Position numbers and translations under genes: made by a program. Of a stretch of DNA of 64,000 nucleotides, positions 1 through 9,723 are shown piece after piece. Position 1 is the first letter of the stretch. Each line of letters opens with the position of its first letter. Under the pieces are notes generated by a model. The model did not search any database and was not told the DNA's origin. It saw only the letters and a program-made list of their open reading frames with translations. The stretch is from a bacterium (GTDB lineage: Bacteria; Orphanbacterota; Orphanbacteria; Orphanbacterales; Orphanbacteraceae): contig JALGYY010000035.1 in the NCBI GenBank assembly GCA_025782575.1, positions 466,670 through 530,669 of the forward strand. Reading direction: 5' to 3'.

Positions 1-859
1 CGGCCCTCGCCATCGGGGCGACCCAGCGCCACGCTCCCGTGCCGTGTGACGGATCGACGATGACGGGTAAATGGCTCATATGATGGATGAGCGGAACGAT
101 TGATAGATCAAGAACATTCCTCGTAGCCGTATCGAATGATCGGATGCCCCGCTCACATAGTATGACGTTGTAGTTGCCGTTCGACAGGACGTACTCCGCC
201 GACATGAGGTACTCGGTGAGTTTGGTCATCATGCCTCGCTTCAATAGAACCGGCTTGCCCGACTTACCCACTTCTTTCAGCAGGTTGAAGTTCTGCACGT
301 TTCGCGCACCGACCTGCAGAACGTCCGCGTAGCGGCAGACGAGCTCCACATCCCTTGTGTCCATTACCTCGGTCACCACATAGAGACCGGTCTCTTCCCG
401 CGCCTCGGCCAGGATCGAAAGCCCCTCCTCGCCGAGCCCCTGAAAGCTGTACGGCGATGTACGGGGTTTGAACGCGCCCCCGCGTAAGAGTGTAGCGCCG
501 GCTTTCTTCACTTTGTGCGCGATCGCGAGAAGATCGGTTCGGTTTTCCACTGAACATGGTCCGGCGATGACGGGCAGCTTCGGACCGCCGAACGGAAGTT
601 TTCCTACATGGACGAGCGCGTCATCCGGACGGAACTCCCGGTTGGCGAGCTTGTATGGCGTGTCGATCGGAATGACCCGCGCTACGCCGCGAAGTTCTTC
701 AATCCCCGCTTTCCTGGTTGCTGCGGGATCGCCGATAGCGGCAAGAATGGTACGTTCGGTCCCCGGAGAGTAATAGATCGCGGCCCCGATCAGGCCGAGA
801 CGGCGCACAACTTCCTTGCGCTGAGACTCGGTAATGGACTTTCGAAGATGAACGATCAT
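1..859 (-). CDS. aroF: 3-deoxy-7-phosphoheptulonate synthase (DAHP synthase), 3' end outside window
   Basis: First enzyme of the shikimate pathway, condensing phosphoenolpyruvate with erythrose 4-phosphate in the cytoplasm. About 286 residues are visible and the C-terminus lies beyond base 1. Residues 1-70 (MIVHLRKSIT...) form the small ferredoxin-like N-terminal domain of the Thermotoga/AroF-type enzymes. The catalytic barrel follows, with the PEP-binding IAGPCSVE motif at about residues 98-105. Later come LLRGGAFKPRTSP, LQVGARNVQNF, PVLLKRGM and the metal-ligand segment VDPSHGTG. The ATG is 3 bases downstream of the rluB stop, so it is probably cotranscribed with the scpA-scpB-rluB group. 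Family assignment is firm; feedback specificity cannot be judged from the part seen. Confidence 0.93.
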   Translation of the reverse strand, partial: MIVHLRKSITESQRKEVVRRLGLIGAAIYYSPGTERTILAAIGDPAATRKAGIEELRGVARVIPIDTPYKLANREFRPDDALVHVGKLPFGGPKLPVIAGPCSVENRTDLLAIAHKVKKAGATLLRGGAFKPRTSPYSFQGLGEEGLSILAEAREETGLYVVTEVMDTRDVELVCRYADVLQVGARNVQNFNLLKEVGKSGKPVLLKRGMMTKLTEYLMSAEYVLSNGNYNVILCERGIRSFDTATRNVLDLSIVPLIHHMSHLPVIVDPSHGTGAWRWVAPMARA

Positions 860-862
860 AGT

Positions 863-1600
863 TTACTCAACGCCGAGCCGGACCGCTTTACGAAGCTTCA
901 CGATCTCATCTTCCCTGAGATACCGCCACTCGCCGACAGGGATGCCCCGCAGGCTTACCGGGCCGTAGCAGATCCGGCGAAGCTTCTCGATCTTCCAGCC
1001 GAGCTCTTCTGACATTCTCCGAATCTCTCGATTCTGTCCTTCGATCAGAACGATTTCGAGGGTGGTTGTCTTTGTCCCCCGATGAACAAGATTGACTTCT
1101 TTCGGTCGGAGGAGCCGGCCACGATTCATGACTCCCCGACGAAATCTTGCAATCATTCTATCATCGATCTCCCCTGCAACGCGCAGTCGATAGGTTCTGG
1201 GGACCTGATAGCGTGGATGCGCCAGCCTGTGGGCCAATTGACCGTCATTCGTAAAGAGCAGAAGCCCTTCGCTCATCCGGTCGAGCCGGCCGACGGAAAA
1301 TATGGGATTGGGGGCGCCCTTCATCAGATCGAACACATTGCGCCGACCTTTAGGGTCCTTCGAGGTCGAGATGAAATCGACCGGCTTGTGGAGAACGATG
1401 TAGACAATTCGGCGGGCAACTTTCACGGTTCGAGCGCCGACACGGACATGGTCCTTTTCGGGATCGACTTGGAGTGCCAGATCCTTGACCAACTGACCGT
1501 TGACCGTAACGCGCCCTTCGCTTACCAGATCCTCGACCTTGCGACGCGAACCGAGCCCGGCGGCGGCGAGGAATCGATTGATCCTGATAGTCACTCCCAT
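863..1600 (-). CDS. rluB: 23S rRNA pseudouridine synthase, RsuA/RluB family
   Basis: Converts a uridine of rRNA to pseudouridine. The chosen start gives about 245 residues beginning MGVTIRINRF. An S4 RNA-binding domain comes first (LAAAGLGSRRKVEDLV), then the catalytic domain with the GRLDRMSEGLLLFTNDG motif holding the catalytic Asp, and the C-terminal EGQNREIRRM segment typical of the RsuA/RluB/RluE/RluF group. An in-frame extension reaches 1687 but would lie inside scpB and is not part of the family. ATGs at 1609 and 1600 are both possible. The distinction between RluB and a close paralogue is inferred from the usual scpA-scpB-rluB neighbourhood. Confidence 0.9.
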   Translation of the reverse strand: MGVTIRINRFLAAAGLGSRRKVEDLVSEGRVTVNGQLVKDLALQVDPEKDHVRVGARTVKVARRIVYIVLHKPVDFISTSKDPKGRRNVFDLMKGAPNPIFSVGRLDRMSEGLLLFTNDGQLAHRLAHPRYQVPRTYRLRVAGEIDDRMIARFRRGVMNRGRLLRPKEVNLVHRGTKTTTLEIVLIEGQNREIRRMSEELGWKIEKLRRICYGPVSLRGIPVGEWRYLREDEIVKLRKAVRLGVE

Positions 1601-1640
1601 ACTCTGCATCCCACTAATCAGGAGGCGCTGCCTGCTCAGG

Positions 1641-2504
1641 CTAGCCCGCCTCCCCGTCAAAGTCTTCTCCGGATTCCGATCGTTCATCAGCCCCGGCGGT
1701 AACCAATTCAGACGGAGTGTCAGAATCCTCTATCGTCTCAGAGCTCTCGGCCGGGCTCTCCTCTCCCCCGTCATCCTCTCCGGTCGGCCCGAGTTTCTCC
1801 ACTACTTCCGCCTCGACCTCCTCGATCTCCCTGGCCTTCATGATCTCTGAAAGCTCGTCTATCCGAGGGAGTTGATCCAGGCCCTTCAAACCAAAATGAT
1901 TGAGGAAGAAATCAGTCGTACCGTAAAGAAGGGGGCGGCCGACTCCTTCGGCTCTCCCTTTCAGAGTGACGAGGCCCCTTTCAAGAAGGGTCTTCAGGAC
2001 ACCTCCCGCGTCCACACCCCGAATCTCTTCGATTTCGGCACGTGTCACGGGTTGCTTGTAGACGACAATTGCGAGGGTTTCCAGCCCGGCGCGCGAGAGA
2101 CGGACCGTCCTGATATCATTCCGGAGTTTGCTCACCCACGGGAAGAATTCGACACGGGTCAGGAGCTGATAACCGTTCTCGATTTCGACCAGCTGAAAGC
2201 TCCGCCCCTCAGCTTCATACTCCTCGCGCAATTCGTCGAGCACGCGACGGGCCTCTTTCAGATCGAGGTCCTTCCAGAATCGGCGCAATCGGTTAAGACG
2301 GAGCGGCTCATCGAGCGCGAAAAGCAGCGCCTCAAGAACCCTCTTGGTGTCCGTCGGAGGTGTCGTCTCCCCCTGACCGTTCCCCTTGGGATTCGGCATC
2401 GGATTCCCGGTCGAACCGGCTCTCCGGTCGGTCTCCGTTTCCACCTTCTCCATTAGTTCCGGCTCCTCGCCCGGTTCCCTGTTCCTGTTCGATTCCAGTT
2501 CCAT
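1641..2504 (-). CDS. scpB: Segregation and condensation protein B
   Basis: ScpB is the winged-helix partner of ScpA in the SMC condensin complex for chromosome segregation. The core starts near residue 54 (VLEALLFALDEPL) and contains the diagnostic LSRAGLETLAIVVYKQPVTRAEI and IRGVDAGGVLKTLLERGLV segments. After about residue 215 there is an acidic, probably disordered tail of about 70 residues. The ATG at 2504 has a strong ribosome binding site (GGGAGGGGGAAG, then ATG), so I keep it. This makes the first 57 codons overlap the end of scpA by 173 bases in another frame. Internal ATGs at 2453 and 2399 have weaker sites. Confidence 0.92.
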   Translation of the reverse strand: MELESNRNREPGEEPELMEKVETETDRRAGSTGNPMPNPKGNGQGETTPPTDTKRVLEALLFALDEPLRLNRLRRFWKDLDLKEARRVLDELREEYEAEGRSFQLVEIENGYQLLTRVEFFPWVSKLRNDIRTVRLSRAGLETLAIVVYKQPVTRAEIEEIRGVDAGGVLKTLLERGLVTLKGRAEGVGRPLLYGTTDFFLNHFGLKGLDQLPRIDELSEIMKAREIEEVEAEVVEKLGPTGEDDGGEESPAESSETIEDSDTPSELVTAGADERSESGEDFDGEAG

Positions 2505-3249
2505 CTTCCCCCTCCCGACGGCGAATCCAGATTCGCCCGAACAGCCCTGACTGACTGAGGGTAATCTTCTGAAGGCGCATCAATTCGAGCAATGCTACAA
2601 AAGTGACCACAATTTCGAGTCGACGCGGGTTCTCCCCGAACAAGGAGATAAACTCGATTCGATCTTCCATCCGAATCCGGCTCTCCACAAGCTCGATTTT
2701 TTCCTCCAGCGTGATCTCGTCGAGAATGACCTCATAAGAATCCATCCGCGGCGCACGTTCGAGGAGAGTCGCGATCGTCTGGAGCAGACCGACGATATCC
2801 ACAGGGATGACGAGGTCCGGAGGCTCCTCCGGAGCATCCACCTCGATCGCCAGGCGGCCTACCATCTGGTGCCGTTCCGCCGCACTCTCCTTCAACTCCT
2901 CCGCAATCCTCTTGTACTTCCTGTATTCCAACAGCCTCTGAACGAGCTCATTACGGGGATCGCCTTCATCCTCCTCGTCATCATCGATCTGACGGGGGAG
3001 GAGCATCTTCGCTTTGATTCGCATGAGCATCGACGCCATGAGAAGAAACTCCCCGGCGACTTCCAGATCAAGCGATTCCAGCAGGCGAACCTGCTCGAGG
3101 TATTGTTCCGTAATATTGGAGATCGGAATATCGTAGATATCCACCTCATCCCTCTTGATGAGATAGAGAAGGAGATCGAGCGGACCTTCGAAAGCCTCCA
3201 GCTTGACTCGATAGCCGGTCCCCCTGATGTCATCGGCTGTATTGACCAT
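2332..3249 (-). CDS. scpA: Segregation and condensation protein A
   Basis: Kleisin subunit that bridges the SMC heads. The N-terminal signature (YRVKLEAFEGPLDLLLYLI) and the IPISNITEQYL segment are clear. The conserved part ends with the kleisin C-terminal winged helix around QSGLFGRIWIRR. About 57 extra residues follow, rich in Gly, Glu, Asp and Ser, and they are encoded over the start of scpB. This tail is not part of the usual family and may come from loss of an ancestral stop. The ATG at 3249 is chosen because AGGAGG lies 7 bases upstream; a GTG two codons earlier is possible. Confidence 0.93.
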   Translation of the reverse strand: MVNTADDIRGTGYRVKLEAFEGPLDLLLYLIKRDEVDIYDIPISNITEQYLEQVRLLESLDLEVAGEFLLMASMLMRIKAKMLLPRQIDDDEEDEGDPRNELVQRLLEYRKYKRIAEELKESAAERHQMVGRLAIEVDAPEEPPDLVIPVDIVGLLQTIATLLERAPRMDSYEVILDEITLEEKIELVESRIRMEDRIEFISLFGENPRRLEIVVTFVALLELMRLQKITLSQSGLFGRIWIRRREGEDGTGIEQEQGTGRGAGTNGEGGNGDRPESRFDRESDAESQGERSGGDDTSDGHQEGS

Positions 3250-3325
3250 GCCCACTCCTCCTTAATCAGCAATTTGTAGCACAGGGAGGCGCCGGTGCGC
3301 TACAGAATAAGGCCGTGCCGTGCGC

Positions 3326-4237
3326 TCATCCTCTGGGATGGAACTGGTTATGGATTTCCTTGAGGTAAGTACGATCAACCGAGGTATAGATCTGAGTCGT
3401 TGAAAGATCGCTGTGGCCGAGCATCTCCTGGACGTCCCGGAGATTCGCTCCCCCCTCGAGGAGATGGGTGGCGAACGAATGGCGAAGTGTGTGAGGCGAG
3501 AGCGGAGCGGTCACACCTGCCGCGATCGCCCTCTTTTTCAGTATCTTCCAGAATCCCATGCGGGAGAGCGGCCCGCCCCGGTGATTGACGAAAAGCACAT
3601 CGTGCCGCTGCCCCCTGAGGAGCTTCCATCGAGCTTCGTCCATATAGCGCTTCACCTCTTTGATCGCCCTCTTCCCCACGGGGATGATTCGTTCTTTGCT
3701 CCCTTTGCCGATACAACGCACATACCCTTCACGGGCAAAGAATCCTCGAATGGGAAATGTGATGAGTTCGGACACGCGCATCCCTGTGGCGTAAAGGAGT
3801 TCGAGCATCGCTTTGTCCCGGATTCCCAGTGGCCCGTCTGTCTCAGTCGCTTCGAGAAGCTGCTCCACATCGTGAAACGGAAGAGCGTGGGGCAGACGAA
3901 GAGGAAGCCTCGGTGAGAGGAGTACGGAAGTCGGGTCGTGGCTGATCGCGCTGTGTTCGACAAGATAGCGGTGGAACATGCGGAGCGAGGAGAAACGGCG
4001 GGCAAGACTTCGAGCCACAAGGTCGGATTCGCCCAGATGATCGGCATAATTCCGCAGATGAGTGCGTTCGATCCGAGCAGCTGTTTTGACTCCGGCCGCG
4101 TCAAGCCAGAGGATGTATCTTTCGAGATCCTGCGTATAAGAGTCGATCGTGCTCGGCGCCAGAGAGCGTTCGGTTTTCAGATAAACCAGGAACCTGCCGA
4201 ACCACTTTTCCAGTTCCGTTTCTCCCACCCTCTTCAT
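3326..4237 (-). CDS. xerD: Site-specific tyrosine recombinase XerD/XerC
   Basis: Resolves chromosome dimers at dif. It has 303 residues, the normal length. The N-terminal SAM-like core-binding domain covers about residues 8-95 and the catalytic domain 110-295. All six catalytic residues can be seen: R154 (ATGMRVSEL), K178 (GKGSKER), H249 and R252 (SPHTLRHSF), H275 (LGHSDLST) and the nucleophile Y284 (TQIYTSVD). Its ATG overlaps the uvrC stop by 4 bases, so the two are translationally coupled. No phage or integron genes surround it, which favours the housekeeping Xer role. XerC or XerD cannot be decided from one copy. Confidence 0.92.
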   Translation of the reverse strand: MKRVGETELEKWFGRFLVYLKTERSLAPSTIDSYTQDLERYILWLDAAGVKTAARIERTHLRNYADHLGESDLVARSLARRFSSLRMFHRYLVEHSAISHDPTSVLLSPRLPLRLPHALPFHDVEQLLEATETDGPLGIRDKAMLELLYATGMRVSELITFPIRGFFAREGYVRCIGKGSKERIIPVGKRAIKEVKRYMDEARWKLLRGQRHDVLFVNHRGGPLSRMGFWKILKKRAIAAGVTAPLSPHTLRHSFATHLLEGGANLRDVQEMLGHSDLSTTQIYTSVDRTYLKEIHNQFHPRG

Positions 4238-6033
4238 CGCCCCTCCTCCTGAAGCGCGTTCCGGATCGCGCGGGCGAGTGAAGGTCCGATCCCGCCCACT
4301 GCCGTAAGTTGCTCCAGCGCGGCTCCCCGGATACGCTTGACCGAACCGAACGCCCGAAGGAGCGCCCTCTTCTTGTCAGCACCTATTCCGGGAATGCCGT
4401 CGAGCGCGGATTGTCTACTCGTCCGGCCCCGCTGTCTTCTCTGAAATGTAATCGCGAAGCGGTGCGCTTCATCCCGGAGTCTCTTCAATAAATGGAGGGC
4501 CGGCCCCTCGGGAAGAATCGTCGACTCTCGAAAGCCGGGCCTGAAAACCTCTTCCAGTCTTTTCGCGAGTGAAATCACGGGAACATCGATCACATTCGCT
4601 TCTTGAAGGGCGGTGACAGCGGCGGCGAGCTGTCCCTTGCCACCGTCGATCAGCACGAGGTCCGGCAGTTCGTCACCTTCGCGAAGGAGTCGGCGGAACC
4701 GGCGGAGCACGACCTCACCCATGGAGGCGAAGTCATCGATCCCCCCCACCGTTCGAATCTTGTACTTGCGATAGCGACTCTTTTCAGGAAGCCCATCCAG
4801 AAAACAGACGGACGATCCGACGAGATCTCTATCCCCCAGATTGGAGATGTCGAAGCACTCGATTCGGCGGGGCAGGAGCGGGAGTTCGAGTCCCCTCTGG
4901 AGTTCCCGAAGAGCTCCATAGGAGCGGTCCTTACGGGCGAGCTTTCGTATGATCAGCGCTTCCCGTTCGTGTGAGGCGTTGGCCGCCGCCAGCTTGACGA
5001 GCCGCATCTTCTCACCCCGGACCGGCACATGGATCGTCACGGCCCCCTCCCTGATCCCGGCGAGCCATTCCCGGATCGCAGCACGATCTTCCACCGGGCG
5101 GTCGCAAAGGATCTCCCTCGGAATCGGCATCCCTCCACCATAGAGTCTTTTCAGCAATGCTCCGAGCGGCTCTTTCTCCGCCCCGGCAACTATGGGGAAG
5201 ACTTCCCGCCCCCCCAGCTTGCCGTCACGAATCCGTAGAATCACCGCCACCATATCCGACCCCTCGCCGGCGAGAGCGATCACATCGCGATTGGCGCCGT
5301 CCGACGACATGACCCGCTGGCGATCCATCGAAAGTCCGATCGCCCTGATCTGATCCCGGTAGATCGCCGCCGCTTCGTAACATCGGCCGGATGCGGCTTT
5401 ATTCATCTCCGCGCGAAGATCGTTCACCACACTCCGGTTCTTCCCGTTCAGTAGGAGCATGATGTGTTCCACCATACGGTCGTAATCCAACTTGGAGACC
5501 TTCTCTTCACAGGGGCCGAGACACTTGCCGATCTGATAGTCCAGGCAGAGCCGGACCGGCGTCTTGGTTGGAAAACGGTATGTGCAGGTTCTCACCGGGA
5601 AGATCTGATGGATGAGCTTGAGGAGTCTCCTCATGGCTTTGACATTCGTATACGGTCCGAAGTAGGCGGACCCGTCATTCGAGATGAGCCTCGTCGCATA
5701 GACACGCGGATAGAGATCACCCAACTCTACCTTTATATATGGATATTTCTTGTCGTCCTTCAGTCGAACGTTATAGCGGGGCTGATGATCTTTGATCAGG
5801 TTGTTCTCGAGAAGGAGCGCCTCTTTCTCAGAGCCGACGAGAATGGTGTCGATCCTGTCGATCTTATTGACAAGTGCCCGTACACGCGGGGAATCCGGAG
5901 TACGGTCGAAATAGGAGCGCACACGTTTCCGAAGGCTGTTCGCCTTACCCACATAGATCACATCGCCGGCCCGGTCATGCATCAGATAAACGCCCGGCTT
6001 CAACGGGATCTGATCGAGGTCTTCCCTTTTCAT
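4234..6033 (-). CDS. uvrC: Excinuclease ABC subunit C
   Basis: Makes both incisions in UvrABC nucleotide excision repair. It has 599 residues. In order there are an N-terminal GIY-YIG nuclease (LKPGVYLMHD, DVIYVGKA, about residues 11-90), a Cys-rich segment, a UvrB-binding UVR motif around residues 200-235, the RNase H-like endonuclease (IECFDISNLGD near residue 385, VLIDGGKGQL near 460), and tandem helix-hairpin-helix motifs at the C-terminus (LDGIPGIGADKKRALL, LTAVGGIGPSLA). The order and length are complete. It is followed directly by xerD with a 4-base overlap. Confidence 0.96.
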   Translation of the reverse strand: MKREDLDQIPLKPGVYLMHDRAGDVIYVGKANSLRKRVRSYFDRTPDSPRVRALVNKIDRIDTILVGSEKEALLLENNLIKDHQPRYNVRLKDDKKYPYIKVELGDLYPRVYATRLISNDGSAYFGPYTNVKAMRRLLKLIHQIFPVRTCTYRFPTKTPVRLCLDYQIGKCLGPCEEKVSKLDYDRMVEHIMLLLNGKNRSVVNDLRAEMNKAASGRCYEAAAIYRDQIRAIGLSMDRQRVMSSDGANRDVIALAGEGSDMVAVILRIRDGKLGGREVFPIVAGAEKEPLGALLKRLYGGGMPIPREILCDRPVEDRAAIREWLAGIREGAVTIHVPVRGEKMRLVKLAAANASHEREALIIRKLARKDRSYGALRELQRGLELPLLPRRIECFDISNLGDRDLVGSSVCFLDGLPEKSRYRKYKIRTVGGIDDFASMGEVVLRRFRRLLREGDELPDLVLIDGGKGQLAAAVTALQEANVIDVPVISLAKRLEEVFRPGFRESTILPEGPALHLLKRLRDEAHRFAITFQRRQRGRTSRQSALDGIPGIGADKKRALLRAFGSVKRIRGAALEQLTAVGGIGPSLARAIRNALQEEGR

Positions 6034-6118
6034 CGGCTCCTTTCCTGCCGCTTTCGCTCAACCGGTTCCGGCCCCCGGTTTATCCGTTTCTGTTGCTGGT
6101 CCTTCCGTGCCGCACTCT

Positions 6119-7713
6119 CTAATGTAGTCTATCGCCTCGAGACCGTCGGCGAAAAGCCCGGGTTACTTCGTAGAACTGCTCCCGGCAGATCAGCCGGACC
6201 GCCGCCCCATACGAGACAGCTCCGACCAGAATGCTCCCGAGTACCTGCACGGCCTGCCGCATGAGAGTGGGCGCACCTCCCCCTTCCAGTGCCTGCGACG
6301 CGAACCATACTGGCAGGGCCATCGCTGCCGCGGCGAGTGCCATTCGAAAAACGGGCTCGGCGATCGGTTCATTGATTCTGCCGTATCGCTTGATCAGAAG
6401 CACAAGAAGCAGGCCGAAGTTCAGAATCCCGGCAAGGCTTGTCGCCAGTGCGAGCCCTCCCGCCTGGAGAGAACGTTAAACATCAGATTGAATATTACGT
6501 TGGCGACCATGGCGACCGCTCCGACGACCACGGGGGTACGGGTGTCTCGTAGTGAGAAGAAAACCTGGGCCACACCTTTGATACCGCCATATGCGAATAG
6601 TCCGACGCAGTAAAGGAGCAATGTAGACGCCGTCAGGTCAAGTGAGCGTCCCCCATCGAATGCACCTCGAACGAATATCAGACGGATCACGGGCCGGCAG
6701 AGGACCATGAGTCCCGCGGCCGCGGGGAGCAGGAAGAAAAACAGAAACCGGAGCGAATAGGCGAGCGTTCCTTTGGCACGATCAGCACCCCCCTCCGCGA
6801 CCTGAGTGGAGAGGCTCGGCAATGAAGCGGAGGCGACAGCCGTGGCGAAAATCGCCAATGGGAGGAGCATCACGCGATTACCGAATCGTAACGCCGTAAC
6901 CGACCCCTCCGGTAGAAAAGTAGCGAACACCGTATCAACCAGCAGGTTGATCTGAATGACGGCGATGCCCAGAACGCCCGGGATCATGAGGGCGCCGATG
7001 GCACGGATCTCCGGATCGGCCGGGTGGAACACAGGGCGAATTCTGATTCCTTTGCGGCGAAGCATGGGGAGTTGGATCAGAAGCTGGCCGAACGAACCGG
7101 CAATCACACCGCCACAGAAGAGATCGATCCTGGATGTCCCCTCAGGTGGAAGCCTGAACGCCAGAAGGGCCGCGCCGATCATCCCCAGATTGAATATCAC
7201 AGGGGAGAGCGCCGGAAGTGTGAAGTGCCGGACCGCGTTCAACATTCCCATTACGAGCACGGCAAGACCTACGAAAAAGACGTAGGGAAAGAGGAGTCTT
7301 GTCAGCCGGACGGCTACGGCCATCCGCTCGGGATCGCCACGCCATCCCCGGGCAAAGAGATCGACAAGCCACGGGGCGAAGAGAACGGCGATCGCGATCG
7401 ATAGAATCAGGAACAAGGCCAGCGTGAAGAAGGCATTCGACGCGAGACGGGAGGCGTCCTTTTCCCCCCTCCGGAGGCGGAACTGGGAGAAAACGGGCAC
7501 GAATGCCGCGTTCATGACCCCCTCGCCGAAAACACGCCGCAGAAAGCTCGGAAGGGAGAACGAGAGATTGAACGCGTCCGCATAGAGGGATGTGCCGAAC
7601 AGCGCGGCAAAGAGGATGTCCCGCACCATGCCGAAAACGTGGCTCAGGAACGTGGCGGCGCCGATCTTGCCGGCTGCCCGGCCGATGGCGGTATTCTCCT
7701 CTCTCGGTTTCAT
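6119..7713 (-). pseudogene. murJ: Lipid II flippase MurJ, interrupted by a -1 frameshift
   Basis: MurJ (MviN) flips lipid II across the inner membrane. The first frame (7713 down to 6421) gives about 430 residues with the family start (AAGKIGAATFLSHVFGMVRD) and many membrane helices. It then leaves the family sequence after NLMF. The last about 95 residues (GGLALATSLAGIL, NFGLLLVLLIKRYGRI) continue in a second frame to 6119. The switch lies between 6457 and 6475. One extra A in the tttaac stretch would restore a full-length protein of about 530 residues. The gene is normally essential, so a sequencing error or a very recent lesion is more likely than long-standing decay. The ATG at 7713 is used. 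Confidence 0.85.
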
Positions 7714-7822
7714 GTTGTGGACCAAACTACACGAATCGCCGGTCTCATGTTAGAGTCAATCCATATTTGAAGTTAACAGTCCGGCCCCGATGGACAATCC
7801 AGAATCTGAGAAAGGAAGTCCG

Positions 7823-9712
7823 ATGACAACCGTTGTTTCCGCTCGTCCGGCTATCGCTCTGGCCGCCCTCCTGCTTTTTGCCGCGTCATTCGCAGAAGGC
7901 GCCGACAAGATCAAAGTCGAAAAGGCCGACGATCTGCCACGTCACACCTACCGCATCGAAGGGAAGGCTGTCGACCTGCTCAGCGATACCGACCCACTTC
8001 TCGACCTGGCATCGCAGGTCCGGACCAATCTTCTGGATGATTTGAGTAAATTTGAAATCGGTGACGCAACAACGTTGCAAGGGTACTACGGTCTCCTCGG
8101 AACAATCGCGTTTCTCGATGGGGATTATGAGGAATGCCTCGACTATCAAAAAAAGTCGATCGATCTGGAGGACAAAGAGCCTCTTCGTCTGATGTCCGGA
8201 ATGACACTCCGCTCGATCATTCACGCGATTCGGAATGGCGGGGATGACTTCGACGGGACATTCGAAGCGGAAATGGCGAGACAGGTGAACGCCCTCCCCT
8301 ACGACCTCGTCGAAGCCAATGTCAAGCAGGCGAAAGGCCGGGCGGAAATCGTTTCAGAGAATCTCATTCTGGGAGCGATCGAGGCGACCGTTCAGCCCAT
8401 GCTCGACAAAAGCGATGGCGAGATGACCGGGGAGTTTGCCGGAGGGCTGGTATCTCGATACTTCCTGATCCGGCATATCATTCCGCGGAGGGATCAAATC
8501 GTGGCGATCTATTCCGACTATCTCGCCGTCCACAAAGTCGAGAAAGCTGACATCTGGGCCGAACGGGACGAAGCTCTCGAACCGGGCCTCGACTATGAGC
8601 CGGTGACTGTGGCGATCTGGGATTCCGGAATCGACGTGATGATCTACGGCGACAGGATGTGGACGAACGCTGAAGAGGTTCCGGGAAACAATCTGGATGA
8701 TGACGGCAACGGCTACATCGACGACTTCAACGGAATCGCCTGGACTCTCCAAGCGGAGAAGACCACCGACCTCCTCTACCCCATCGGCGATCTGGGGGGC
8801 GATCGAAAAGAGCTCCAGAAACTGGCAAAAGGGCTCGACGATATTACCTCGGCCATCGAGAGCGAGGAAGCTTCTCGTGTCAAGAAAATAATGAGCGAAA
8901 TGGAGCGGGACGAAGTACGCCCGTTCATGGAAAACCTCTCCCTCTACGGTTCCTACGCACACGGAACTCATGTGGGCGGAATCGCCGCCAAAGGGAACCC
9001 CTACATCAGGCTGCTTGCGGGGCGGATCACCTTCGACCACAAGATCGTCCCCGACCTTCCCACTGTGGAGCAGGCCCGCAAAGACGCCACCATGTTTCTG
9101 GAAACCGTTCGCTACTTCCAGGCGAACGGCGTTCGGGTGGTCAATATGAGTTGGGGGGGAAGTCTCGGTAGCGTGGAATCCACTCTGGAGATGCACAATG
9201 TCGGGGAGACTCCCGAAGGCAGAAAGGCTCTGGCCCGCGAGATCTTCGAGATCGGCAAAGTCGCCCTCGAGACGGCGATCGAAAATGCACCGGAAATACT
9301 GTTCGTCGCCTCTGCCGGCAATTCCGACGTGGACGTGAATTTCGAGGAATTCCTGCCGAGCGCCTTTAATTTCCCCAACATGATGATTGTCGGGGCGGTC
9401 GATCAAGCCGGTGATGAAACAAGTTTCACGAGCTTTGGTAATGTCGACGCCTACGCGAATGGTTTCGAAGTTGTGAGTTACGTCCCGGGCGGAGACGAGC
9501 TCTCCTTCAGCGGCACTTCGATGTCTTCGCCGAACGTGACGAATCTTGCGGCGAAGATGCTCGCCATTCGCCCTTCGCTGGAGCCGACCGAGTTGATCGA
9601 GATTATCGTGATGACAGGAGTGAAACATATGGCGGGTGAGCGTGAGGTACTGCTCATCCACCCGAAAAGAGCTCTGGCTGAAGTGCGATCAATCAAAGTG
9701 GGAAGCCGGTAG
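7823..9712 (+). CDS. Secreted subtilisin-like serine protease (peptidase S8)
   Basis: 629 residues starting MTTVVSARPA; the ATG at 7823 is preceded by AAAGGAAG. A signal peptide (hydrophobic residues 9-22, cleavage near AEGA) sends it out of the cytoplasm. Residues 30-255 are a helical region I do not recognise. The S8 catalytic domain follows with all triad residues: D267 (VAIWDSGID), H380 (YAHGTHVGG) and S566 (SFSGTSMSSP), and the oxyanion Asn N500 (VASAGNS). Between Asp and His there is a long insert containing a Ca-site-like Asp-rich loop (NNLDDDGNGYIDD). No C-terminal sorting module is present. It is divergent from murJ. Substrate unknown. Confidence 0.9.
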   Translation: MTTVVSARPAIALAALLLFAASFAEGADKIKVEKADDLPRHTYRIEGKAVDLLSDTDPLLDLASQVRTNLLDDLSKFEIGDATTLQGYYGLLGTIAFLDGDYEECLDYQKKSIDLEDKEPLRLMSGMTLRSIIHAIRNGGDDFDGTFEAEMARQVNALPYDLVEANVKQAKGRAEIVSENLILGAIEATVQPMLDKSDGEMTGEFAGGLVSRYFLIRHIIPRRDQIVAIYSDYLAVHKVEKADIWAERDEALEPGLDYEPVTVAIWDSGIDVMIYGDRMWTNAEEVPGNNLDDDGNGYIDDFNGIAWTLQAEKTTDLLYPIGDLGGDRKELQKLAKGLDDITSAIESEEASRVKKIMSEMERDEVRPFMENLSLYGSYAHGTHVGGIAAKGNPYIRLLAGRITFDHKIVPDLPTVEQARKDATMFLETVRYFQANGVRVVNMSWGGSLGSVESTLEMHNVGETPEGRKALAREIFEIGKVALETAIENAPEILFVASAGNSDVDVNFEEFLPSAFNFPNMMIVGAVDQAGDETSFTSFGNVDAYANGFEVVSYVPGGDELSFSGTSMSSPNVTNLAAKMLAIRPSLEPTELIEIIVMTGVKHMAGEREVLLIHPKRALAEVRSIKVGSR

Positions 9713-9723
9713 CATTGGGGACA

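Noticed and set aside
1082-1702. Long open frames antisense to rluB, scpB, the S8 protease and the dcw genes
   Set aside because: These are shadows of the GC-rich coding strand. They lack family signals and ribosome sites, and the opposite-strand genes are certain.
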